A program made the translations under genes and the position numbers. The notes beneath the pieces are model-generated. The model had not been told where the DNA came from. It saw only the letters and a program-made list of their open reading frames with translations, and did no database searches. A stretch of DNA of 64,000 nt from Deltaproteobacteria bacterium (GTDB lineage: Bacteria; Myxococcota_A; UBA9160; UBA4427), in the NCBI GenBank assembly GCA_016713665.1, contig JADJOR010000002.1, forward strand, positions 992,001-1,056,000, in the 5' to 3' direction. Position 1 is the first letter of the stretch. Each line of letters opens with the position of its first letter. This document shows, piece after piece, positions 41,268-49,594 of this stretch.

Positions 41268-42283
41268 CAGAACTGCTCCAGGAAGCGCAGGTCACCGGAC
41301 AGCAGATGCCGCACGTCGTCGATCCCGTGGCGCAGCATCACGAGGCGCGAGAGGCCGAGGCCGAAGGCGAAGCCGCTGAAGACTTCGGGGTCGATTCCGC
41401 CGGCGCGCAGCACGTTCGGATGCACGAGGCCGCAGGGCAGGAGCTCGATCCAGGTCGTGCGCTTGCAGACGCTGCAGCCCGCCTCGCAGAAGGGGCAGCG
41501 CGCGTCGAGCTCGAAGCCGGGCTCGACGAACGGGAAATGGCCGGGGCGCAGCCGGACCTCGAGGTCGCGGCCGAACATGCCGCGCAGGAGCGTCTTCATG
41601 GCGCCGATCAGATGGGCGACGGAGATGTCCTTGCCGACGACGAGCCCTTCCATCTGGTAGAAGGTGTGGTCGTGGGAGGCGTCGGTCGTCTCCTGGCGGA
41701 AGACGCGGCCCGGCGCGATCACGCGGAAGGGCGGCTTGCGCTTCTCCATCGCGCGGACCTGCACCGGCGACGTATGCGTGCGCAGCACGAGGCGGCCGGC
41801 GTCGTCGCAGTAGAAGGTGTCCTGCGAGTCGCGGGCGGGATGGTCCTTCGAGATGTTGAGCGCCTCGAAGTTGTAGTGGTCGAGCTCGACCTCGGGGCCG
41901 TCGAGGACCTCGTAGCCCATCGAGGTGAAGAGGTCCTCGAGCTCGCGGGTGACCTGCGTGATCGGATGGAGGCCGCCGCGCAGCGCCCGGGGCGGGGGCA
42001 GCGTCGGATCGAAGTCGTCCGCGCGAAGCAAGGCATCGAGCTTCGTGGTCGCGAGCGCTGCACCGCGTTCGTCGAAGAGCGCCTGGAGCGCCTGCTTCAG
42101 GTCGTTCGCGCGCTGGCCATCGGCCTTGCGCGCCTGGGGCGCGAGCTTCGGGATCTCGGCGAGCATCGCCGCGACGGCGCCCTTCTTTCCGAGGTATTCG
42201 CGCTCGAGCTCCTTCAGGGCCCCGGGATCCGCGCACGCTCCGATGCGCTCTCGCGCCTGCTGGAGGGTGTCTTCGGCGGTCAT
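41267..42283 (-). CDS. pheS: Phenylalanine--tRNA ligase alpha subunit
   Basis: The 338-residue product is the catalytic subunit: an N-terminal coiled coil (about 1-90), GGLHPITQVTRELEDLF (motif 1 region), FRQETTDASHDHTFYQMEGL (motif 2) and GFAFGLGLSRLVMLRHGIDD (motif 3). Length is standard (330-350). It forms the active site for phenylalanine activation. The usual infC-rpmI-rplT genes are not upstream; instead the CHASE2-cyclase gene is divergent, 176 bp away. I see no obvious Phe-rich leader peptide in that gap. Confidence 0.98.
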   Translation of the reverse strand: MTAEDTLQQARERIGACADPGALKELEREYLGKKGAVAAMLAEIPKLAPQARKADGQRANDLKQALQALFDERGAALATTKLDALLRADDFDPTLPPPRALRGGLHPITQVTRELEDLFTSMGYEVLDGPEVELDHYNFEALNISKDHPARDSQDTFYCDDAGRLVLRTHTSPVQVRAMEKRKPPFRVIAPGRVFRQETTDASHDHTFYQMEGLVVGKDISVAHLIGAMKTLLRGMFGRDLEVRLRPGHFPFVEPGFELDARCPFCEAGCSVCKRTTWIELLPCGLVHPNVLRAGGIDPEVFSGFAFGLGLSRLVMLRHGIDDVRHLLSGDLRFLEQF

Positions 42284-42459
42284 CTCGGATCCTCGTTCGG
42301 GGGCCGGGGCGTTCTCGGGGCCGGTGGCGGGGGCAAAAGTCGGCCGAGCTTACCGAATCGAGGGGCCCCGGGCCGCGGATTGATCCGACGGGCCCGCCTC
42401 GCACGATGGCTATCGTGAGGCGGGTCCTGCGAGACGGTCCGCGAGGGAGGATTTCGGTC

Positions 42460-44436
42460 ATGGCGCTCGGCGGGTCGAGCGGAAGGGGACTGCGCGCGGG
42501 TGGCTCGGGCCTTCTGGCGGGCACGGCGGCGCTGGTCCTCGTCGGGCTGATCGGGCGGCTCGGGGGCCTCGAGGCCGCGGAGCTCGCGGTGCTCGACCGC
42601 TTCGTTCGCGCCGGGGCGGCGGGGGCGGAGGCGTCGCAGCGAGTCGGCGCGGACGGCGTCGTCTCGCCCGTCGTCGTAGTCCCCCTCGGCGAAGCGGACT
42701 TCGCGCGCCACGGCCATCCGCTCCCCGATCGACAGCTCGCCGCGCTGCTCGAGCGCCTCGCCGACCTCGGTGCCAGCGCGATCGGCGTCGATCTCTATCG
42801 CTCGGCCCCGGCGAACGCGAGCGCCGAGGCCGTCGCGGGCTTCGCGGCGCTGGCGCAGGCGGTGGAGCGCCATCCGCAGATCGTGATGACGGAGCTGCTC
42901 GCCTCGAGCGAGGCGCCGGGCCTCCCGGCACCCGACTTCGCACCGGCGCCGCAGGTCGGCTTCAACAACATGCTGGTCGATCCGGGGCGGGTCGTGCGGC
43001 GCGGCTCGCTCTACTCCTGGGACGACGATGGTCGCGCCCACGTCTCCCTCGCGCTGCGGCTCGCGAGCCTCCACCTCGCCGCCGCCGGCATCGGGATCGA
43101 GCCCGATCCGAAGGACCCCGAGCTCGTGCGCATCGGGGGCACGACGCTCGCGCCCCTCGAGGCGAACGACGGCGTCTACGTCCGTCTCGATGCCGGGGGC
43201 TTCCAGATCCCGCTCGACTTCCGGCGGGATCCGGCGCGCTTCGAGTCGCTCTCGCTCGAGGCCGTGCTCGGCGACCGGGCTGCGCGGGAGCGGGTCGAGG
43301 GCCGGGTCGTCGTGATCGGGACCGACGCGCCGAGCGTGAAGGACGACTTCGATTCGCCCCTCGCACCGGACTCGATCGTGAAAGGCCTGCGCCTCCACGC
43401 GCAGCTCGCCGATCAGCTGATCCGCGCGGGTGTCCTCGGCGACGCGCCGCGGCAAAGCGCATCGCAGCTCGCGGAGGCCGGGCTCGTCGGCGCCTTCGGT
43501 GCCGGGGCGATCGCGCTGGCGATGGGGGTCGGACCGCTCGCGCGGGTCGTGCCGGGACTGCTCGCCGGGCTGCTCCTGCCCGTCTTCTTCGCGGCCTTTC
43601 TGTTCCAGCGCGGTCTCGTCGTGCCGAGCGTCGAGCCGACCCTCGCCTGGGCCGCGGCGGGCGGGGCGAGCCTCGTCGTGCGGGTCCGGGCCGAGGCGCG
43701 GGCGCAGCGCCAGCTCGTCTCGCTCTTCCGGCGCTTCAGCTCCGCGAAGGTCGCCGACGCCCTCTGGCGCGAGCGCGACCGGATCATGTCCGGAGGGCGG
43801 CCGCGACCGCGGCGCCTCGTGCTGACGGCGCTGATGTCGGATCTCGTCGGCTTCACGAGCGCAGCCGAGAAGCTCGAGCCCGAAGACCTGCTCGCCTGGA
43901 TCGACGTCTACATGGACGCGATGACGAGGGTCATCGAGGCCCACGGCGGCCACGTCGACGACTACGTCGGCGACGGCATCAAGGCGAATTTCGGGGTGCC
44001 GATTCCGAGCGAGAGCGAGGCGGCGATCGCCCGGGACGCGCGCCAGGCGGTGGCCTGCGCGCTCGCGATGGGGCGCGCGCTCGAGGAATGCAATCGCGTC
44101 TTCGCGGCGAAGGGCTGGCCGCTCGCGCGCCAGCGCATCGGGATCGAGACCGGACTCGCGGTCGTCGGCGCGATCGGGAGCGATGCGCGCATGAAGTACA
44201 CCTCGGTCGGCGACACGATCAATACGGCCGCCCGCCTCGAATCCTTCACGGAACCGGATGCCACGGCCGGCGACGAAGGTCCGACGCGCATCCTCGTCGG
44301 CGACGCGACGCGCCGGCTGCTCGGCGAGGGCTTCGAGGTCGAGGAAGTCGGTGTCCATGCGTTGAAGGGCAAGCGCGCTGCGATCGGAATCCATCGGATC
44401 GTCGCGGCGCGGGACGGCGGGGAGGGCGGGGCATGA
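42460..44436 (+). CDS. CHASE2-domain class III adenylate/guanylate cyclase
   Basis: The 658-residue membrane protein has an N-terminal helix (about 10-32), a periplasmic CHASE2 domain (about 50-320; GASAIGVDLYRS, VVVIGTDAPSVKDD), three helices (about 345-410) and a cytosolic cyclase domain (about 450-650). The latter has both metal Asp residues (MSDLVGFT and YVGDGIKANFG) and MKYTSVGDTINTAARLE, whose Lys contacts the base. cAMP is the likelier product. Start ATG 42460 has GAGGGAGG 10-17 bases upstream; an earlier in-frame ATG at 42406 lacks one. Its stop overlaps the DUF928-like gene (ATGA). Confidence 0.92.
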   Translation: MALGGSSGRGLRAGGSGLLAGTAALVLVGLIGRLGGLEAAELAVLDRFVRAGAAGAEASQRVGADGVVSPVVVVPLGEADFARHGHPLPDRQLAALLERLADLGASAIGVDLYRSAPANASAEAVAGFAALAQAVERHPQIVMTELLASSEAPGLPAPDFAPAPQVGFNNMLVDPGRVVRRGSLYSWDDDGRAHVSLALRLASLHLAAAGIGIEPDPKDPELVRIGGTTLAPLEANDGVYVRLDAGGFQIPLDFRRDPARFESLSLEAVLGDRAARERVEGRVVVIGTDAPSVKDDFDSPLAPDSIVKGLRLHAQLADQLIRAGVLGDAPRQSASQLAEAGLVGAFGAGAIALAMGVGPLARVVPGLLAGLLLPVFFAAFLFQRGLVVPSVEPTLAWAAAGGASLVVRVRAEARAQRQLVSLFRRFSSAKVADALWRERDRIMSGGRPRPRRLVLTALMSDLVGFTSAAEKLEPEDLLAWIDVYMDAMTRVIEAHGGHVDDYVGDGIKANFGVPIPSESEAAIARDARQAVACALAMGRALEECNRVFAAKGWPLARQRIGIETGLAVVGAIGSDARMKYTSVGDTINTAARLESFTEPDATAGDEGPTRILVGDATRRLLGEGFEVEEVGVHALKGKRAAIGIHRIVAARDGGEGGA

Positions 44437-45329
44437 CGAAGCGCAGCGAGAAGCATCGGTCGATCCGGGTCTGGGCCCGCATGCTGGCGCCGATCGCGGC
44501 CTGGGCCGCCCTCGCCGTCGCGCTCTCGCATCAGCCGGGCTGGGCGGCGGGGGCCGAGCGCGCGCCGGCGGCGGGAAAGAGCGAAGCGACGGCGCCGGAC
44601 GCGCGCGCCGGGTCGCCGTCGCCTGCGCGGCCGGGGGTCGCCGATCCGAAGCCCGCCGCGCGCAGACCCGCGCCGATCCTCTACGTCCCTCCGAGTCGCG
44701 GTCACGCCTGGCGATCGGCCGGGGCCGGCACCCGCGGCGTCGCACCGTCCGGGATCGCGAGCCGCGCGCGCTCGGGCGACCCGGACGCGACCGCTGCGGT
44801 GGCGCTCCGACCGCGCGTCGCCGTCCTCGCGCCGCGTGATCACGTCGGGCAGACGGTGGAGCCGTCGCCGACGCTCTACTGGTTCGTCTCGGCGGCGACC
44901 TCGATTCCGATCGAGCTCACGCTCGTCGACGACGAGGCGATCGAGCCGCTCCTGCAGCTGCGACTGCCCGGTCCGGTCGAGGCGGGGCTGCATGCGCTCC
45001 CGCTCTCGGATCTCGGCGTCGCGCTGCCGCCCGACAAGCTCCACCGCTGGTTCGTGGCCCTGGTCCACGATCCCGTGCGCCGCTCGAAGGACGAGCTGGC
45101 CGAGGGCGCGATCGTGCGGGTCGCCCCGAGCGCGTCGACGCCGGCGAGCCCGGCGCGCACACCGGCTGCCCTGCGCGAAGCCGCGCTGCGTTCCGCCGAG
45201 CAGGGCCTCTGGTACGACGCCCTCGGCGCGCTCGAGCTCGCCCTCGAGGCGTCCCCCGGCGATCGCGACCTCGCCGCCGACCGCCAGGCGCTCCTCGACC
45301 AGGCGAAGCTCGGCCTCGCGCTGCCCTGA
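44433..45329 (+). CDS. DUF928-like exported protein
   Basis: The 298-residue product has a signal peptide (about 10-38, ending GWAAG), an Ala/Pro-rich linker and a domain whose order matches DUF928: GAGTRG, VAVLAPRDHVGQTVEPSPTL, YWFVSAA, then LPLSDLGVALPPDKLHRWFV and EGAIVRV. The tail (LREAALRSAEQGLWYDALGA) resembles the helical end of DUF928 proteins. The family is best known from cyanobacteria, where it also sits with CHASE2 sensors; its function is unknown. ATG 44433 overlaps the cyclase stop by 4 nt, so the two are translationally coupled. Confidence 0.72.
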   Translation: MTKRSEKHRSIRVWARMLAPIAAWAALAVALSHQPGWAAGAERAPAAGKSEATAPDARAGSPSPARPGVADPKPAARRPAPILYVPPSRGHAWRSAGAGTRGVAPSGIASRARSGDPDATAAVALRPRVAVLAPRDHVGQTVEPSPTLYWFVSAATSIPIELTLVDDEAIEPLLQLRLPGPVEAGLHALPLSDLGVALPPDKLHRWFVALVHDPVRRSKDELAEGAIVRVAPSASTPASPARTPAALREAALRSAEQGLWYDALGALELALEASPGDRDLAADRQALLDQAKLGLALP

Positions 45330-45449
45330 CGACGTCGAGCCGTTCCGACGCCACCGCCTGCGCCGACCGCTCTTCGCGGCCGGGCCGACCCCTCGACACG
45401 CGCCGACCGGGCGTGGGAGAATGCCCCGTCGTCCACCAGGAGCCCGCGC

Positions 45450-48231
45450 GTGTCCCCCTCGAAGCCCAATCGCGCCGCGTCCCGCGCCCGATCCGCGAAC
45501 GCCGCGATCGCGGTGGCCCTCCTCGGCCTCGGCGCGGAGTCGGCGACAGCGAAGGGGACGCTCTTCGAAGCGCGGACCGGCGCAGCCCATCCCTTCGCGG
45601 GCTTCGATCTCGGGACCGCCGCGTCGCCCGCCTTCGGCGATCTCGATGGCGACGGTGATTTCGACGTCGTGGCGGGCACCGGCGGCTCGGACCTCGCCTA
45701 CTACGCGAATACCGGCACGGCCCTCGCGCCGGCCTTCGTCGCCCGGACCGGCGCGGCGAACCCGCTCGCCGGGCTCGTGAACGGGGGCCAGGGGAGCCCG
45801 GCCCTCGGCGACCTCGACGGCGACGGGGATCTCGACCTGGTCGTCGCCAGCGCCGCCGGCCCGAGCTTCGAGCTCTTCGTGAACGGGGGCACCGCCCGCG
45901 CGGCTTCCTTCGGCCCGGGGCCGGGCGCGCCGCTCGCGGGGGTCGGCTTCGGCGGCGGTGCGGGGGATCCGCGGACGGCGGCGCTGGTCGATCTCGACGG
46001 CGACGGCGACCTCGACCTCGTGGCCGGCGAGCTCGCGGGGACCTTCGGCTACTTCGAGAACACGGGCTCCGCGACCGGCCATGCCTTCGTCGCCCGGACG
46101 GGGGCCGCGAATCCCTTCGACGGCTTCGACGTCGGCGAGCATTCCGACGCGGTCTTCGGCGATCTCGATCGCGATGGCGATCCCGACCTCGTCTCGGGCA
46201 ACGGGGCCGGCGGCTTCGTCGTCTTCGAGAACGTGGGGACGGCGACCGCCCCCGTCTTCGCGATCCGGCCGGGGCCTCGAGCCCGCTCGACGTCGCGAGC
46301 GTGGGCGCCCTCACGCGTCCGGCCCTCGGCGATCTCGACGGCGATGGCGACCCCGATCTGCTCGCCGGGGAGCAGGATGGCAGCTTCGACTATCTCGAGA
46401 ATCTCTCGGGAGGGCTGCTTCTCCGGACCGGGGCTTCGAATCCGCTGGCGAGCGCTTCGCCCGGGAGCGATGGGCGGCCGGCCTTCGGCGATCTCGATGG
46501 CGATGGCGACGCGGACGTCGTGGTCGGCGCCGACGACGGGACGCTGCGTTATTTCGCGAATACAGGGAGCGCCTCGAATCCCCTCTACGTCGAGCGGACC
46601 GGGGCCGCCAACCCGCTCGCCGGTCAGGACGTCGGGCTCGCTGCCGCCCCGGCCCTCGCCGATCTCGACGGGGACGGCGATCTCGATCTCGTGGTCGGCG
46701 AGAGCGACGGGATCTTCAACGACTACCGCAACACCGGCTCGCCCACCGCGCCGGCCTTCGCCCTGCGCACCGGCGCCGCGAACCCCCTGAACGGCCAGAG
46801 CGTCGGCAGCCTATCGTCGCCTGCCCTCGGCGATCTCGACCACGACGGGGACCCCGACCTCGTCGCCGGCGAGCTCGACGGCGTCCTCGACTACTACGAG
46901 AACACGGGCACGACCGCTGCGCCCGCCTTCGTCCTGCGGCTCGGGGTCGGGAGTCCCGTCGATGGGATCGACGTCGGGTCGCGCTCGGCGCCGGATCTCG
47001 GCGATGCCGACGACGACGGCGATCTCGATCTGCTGGTCGGGACCTCGCTCGGGACCTTCGTCCTCTACGAAAACCGGTCGCTCGCGACGGCGCCGGTCTT
47101 CGCGCTGCGAAGTGGTGCCGCGAATCCGCTGAACGGCGAGGACGTCGGCAGCAACGCGACGCCCGCCTTCGTCGACCTCGACGGCGACGGCGACGAGGAC
47201 GTCGTGAGCGGCGAGACGAGCCCGGTCTTCGACTTCTTCGAGAACACGATCCTCGACGCCTCGCTCGCCGCGATGGAGCTCTCGCTCCCGATCAATCCCT
47301 CGACGGCTTCGCCGTCGGCGGCAGCCATTCCGCCCCGGCGCTCGCCGATCTCGACGGCGACGGCGATCTCGACCTGGTCGCCGGCGCCTGGTCGGGCCTC
47401 TTCTCCTTCTACGAGAACACGGGCTCGGCGACGAGCTCGGCCCATCTCGAGCGATTCGGTGGGGCCCATCCCCTGGACGCCGTCGACGTCGGCGAGCTCT
47501 CGGCACCGGCCTTCGGCGATCTCGACGGGGACGGCGACCTCGATCTCGTCACGGGCCGCTTCACGGGCAGCTTCGCCTACCATGAGAACACGGGCACCGC
47601 GACGGCCCCCGTCTACGTCCCGCGCACCGGCGCCGCCCATCCCCTGAACGGCCGCGACGTCGGCTATCTCGCGGCGCCGAGCCTCGGCGATCTGGACGCC
47701 GACGGCGATCTCGACCTCGTGGTCGGCGAGCTCGACGGCGACTTCGCCTGGTTCGAGAATACGGGGAGCGCCGTCGCGCCGGCCTTCCTGCCGCGCACCG
47801 GCGCGAGCAATCCCTTCGCCGCCCTGCTCGTCCCCGGCTGGTCGACGCCCGCCCTCGGCGACGTCGACGGCGACGGGGACCTCGATCTCTTCTCCGGCGA
47901 TCAGCTCGGGCAGTTCTCGTTCTTCGAGAACACGGGGACCGCGCGGGCGCCGCTCTTCGCGGCGCGGACCGGGGTGGCGAATCCGCTCGACGGACAGGAC
48001 GTCGGCAGTCGCTCGTCGCCGACCCTCGGCGATCTCGACGGCGATGGCCAGCTCGATCTCGTGACGGGCAACCACGTCGCCACGTTCCAGACCTTCGTGC
48101 TGCCGGAGCCGGGATGGGGCGGGCTGCTCGGCGCGGGACTCGCGTGGCTCGGCGCGCTGGATGGGCTCAGCCGGCTCGGTCGTCCTTCCGCTCCTCGACC
48201 GCGAGGGCGAGGGCGAAGGAGAGGGCGGTGA
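45450..48231 (+). pseudogene. 15-repeat VCBS/FG-GAP protein with PEP-CTERM-like tail, two frameshifts
   Basis: GTG 45450 (AGGAG at 45438-45442) opens a signal peptide and then about 15 copies of a 57-residue repeat of the form RTGAANPLxGxDVG, PALGDLDGDGDLDLV, YFENTGTATAPAF. Each DxDxDG loop should bind calcium, and the repeats build a beta-propeller-like surface protein. The tail VLPEPGWGGLLGAGLAWLG plus a basic end looks like a PEP-CTERM sorting signal. The repeat reading jumps frame at about 46271-46274 (GGGG) and 47297-47299 (CCC); one added base at each restores a single 927-residue protein. The 3' end overlaps the convergent MFS gene by 65 bp. Confidence 0.8.
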
Positions 48232-49360
48232 GGCCCGCGGCGGCGAAGTAGGGGAGCGCGTCGCTCGCGTCGTAGAGGAGCCCCGCCACGACCGGACCCA
48301 CGACCCGGGCCGCCGACGCCGAGGACTGGAAGACGCCCATCACGATGCCACGCGAGCGCTCGTCGGCGAAGAGCGAGACGAGGCTCATCATCGGGGGCTG
48401 GGCCAGGGCGCGGCCGACGGCGGCCAGCGCGAGGGGCGCCATCAGCCAGGCGACGCTGCCCGTCGTCGGAACCAGGGCGAAGGCCAGCGTCATGCAGGCG
48501 AGCCCCGCCAGCACGAGGCGCCGCTCCTGGAAGGCGGCCGCGAGCCGCTTCATGCCGCCGCCTTGAATACCGCCCATCACGATCGCCATCGCGAGCATGA
48601 CCATCGCGACGCCGAGCTCGTCGAACCCGAATCGATGGGACATGAAGAGCGCAAAGGTCGTCTCGAGCTGGGTCACCGCGAAGGTGAACAGGAAGTAGAC
48701 GAGGCAGAGCCGCGCGACACCGCCCTCCCGGAGCACGTCGAAGCGGTTCGTGAGGCCGCCCGCCTCGCGGGTCGCGTGCTCGCCGGGCTCCTTCAGGCGC
48801 AGCCAGGCCCAGAGGAAGTTGATGGCGGCGAGGCCCGCGGCGAACTCCATCGGTGTGCTGTCGTCGATGCGGGTGAGCAGGCCGCCGAGGGGCGGACCGA
48901 GGGTGAAGCCGACGGCGAAGCTCGCGCCGATCATGCCCATCCACTTCGTGCGGTCGGCCTCGTCGGTCACGTCGGTCAGATAGGCCGTCGCGACGGAGAT
49001 GTTGGCGGCGAAGAGGCCCGAGAGGAGCCGCGCCAGGAAGAGCTGGAGCAGGGAGGTCGCAAATCCGAGCAGCAGCAGGGAGACGGCCGTCCCCGCGATC
49101 GTGATCAACATGACCGGACGCCGCCCGATGCGATCGGAGAGCCGGCCCCAGATCGGGGCTCCGAGCAGCTGCATGCCCGCGTGGCTCGCGAGCAGGAGAC
49201 CGAGGGTCGTGCCGCTCGCGCCGAAGCGCTCCGCCCAGAAGGGGAGGATCGGGACGACGATCCCGAAGCCGATCAGGTCGACCACGATGACGGAGAAGAG
49301 CACCGAGAGGCTCGGCTTTCGGTCCCCCGGGTCGGGTTTGCTAAAACTCGTCACGTTCAT
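48167..49360 (-). CDS. MFS transporter (TetA-like)
   Basis: The 397-residue inner-membrane protein shows about 12 helices and MFS motif A in GRLSDRIGRRPVM between TM2 and TM3, plus LARLLSGLFAANI in TM4 (motif C region GFTLGPPLGGLL in TM5). This is the drug:H+ antiporter-1/TetA-type layout. The substrate is unknown. I place the start at ATG 49360 (MNVTSFSKPD), where the membrane protein begins; a longer frame adds 48 non-membrane residues. Its last 22 codons overlap the convergent VCBS gene. Confidence 0.9.
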   Translation of the reverse strand: MNVTSFSKPDPGDRKPSLSVLFSVIVVDLIGFGIVVPILPFWAERFGASGTTLGLLLASHAGMQLLGAPIWGRLSDRIGRRPVMLITIAGTAVSLLLLGFATSLLQLFLARLLSGLFAANISVATAYLTDVTDEADRTKWMGMIGASFAVGFTLGPPLGGLLTRIDDSTPMEFAAGLAAINFLWAWLRLKEPGEHATREAGGLTNRFDVLREGGVARLCLVYFLFTFAVTQLETTFALFMSHRFGFDELGVAMVMLAMAIVMGGIQGGGMKRLAAAFQERRLVLAGLACMTLAFALVPTTGSVAWLMAPLALAAVGRALAQPPMMSLVSLFADERSRGIVMGVFQSSASAARVVGPVVAGLLYDASDALPYFAAAGLTALSFALALAVEERKDDRAG

Positions 49361-49561
49361 CCGTCCAGTCGGGACCCACGGGCGCCGATCCGCGCCGAGG
49401 GCGGGATGGCGCGGGGATTCGAGTCCAATGGCCCAGGTGGATCGCGGGCGCGGCCGACCCTGCTCAACGGTTGCCCCACGGGCGGGCGGCCTCTCGGTCA
49501 CCATCGACGGTCACCATCGGCCGGCAACCGGGCTCGGGACTCTACGCGCAGTCCCTCTCCG

Positions 49562-49584
49562 AGACCAAGAGGCAGACCAAGAGG
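49562..49584 (+). repeat. Direct repeat of AGACCAAGAGG before GAPDH gene
   Basis: AGACCAAGAGG occurs at 49562-49572 and 49574-49584, and AGACC follows again at 49585. The period is 12 bp. The second copy supplies the AGGAG ribosome site of the GAPDH gene. Confidence 0.65.
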
Positions 49585-49594
49585 AGACCATGCT

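Noticed and set aside
42284..42459. Phe-rich leader peptide or T-box-like attenuator before pheS
   Set aside because: No short frame with Phe codons and no conserved T-box elements are visible in the 176-bp gap.
42280..44745. Minus-strand frame of over 800 codons opposite the CHASE2 cyclase
   Set aside because: No recognisable domain; the plus strand encodes a complete CHASE2-cyclase with metal-binding residues.
45568..48070. Repeated DNA in the VCBS gene as a CRISPR or satellite array
   Set aside because: The period (about 171 bp) equals 57 codons and variation follows codon positions, so it is a protein repeat.
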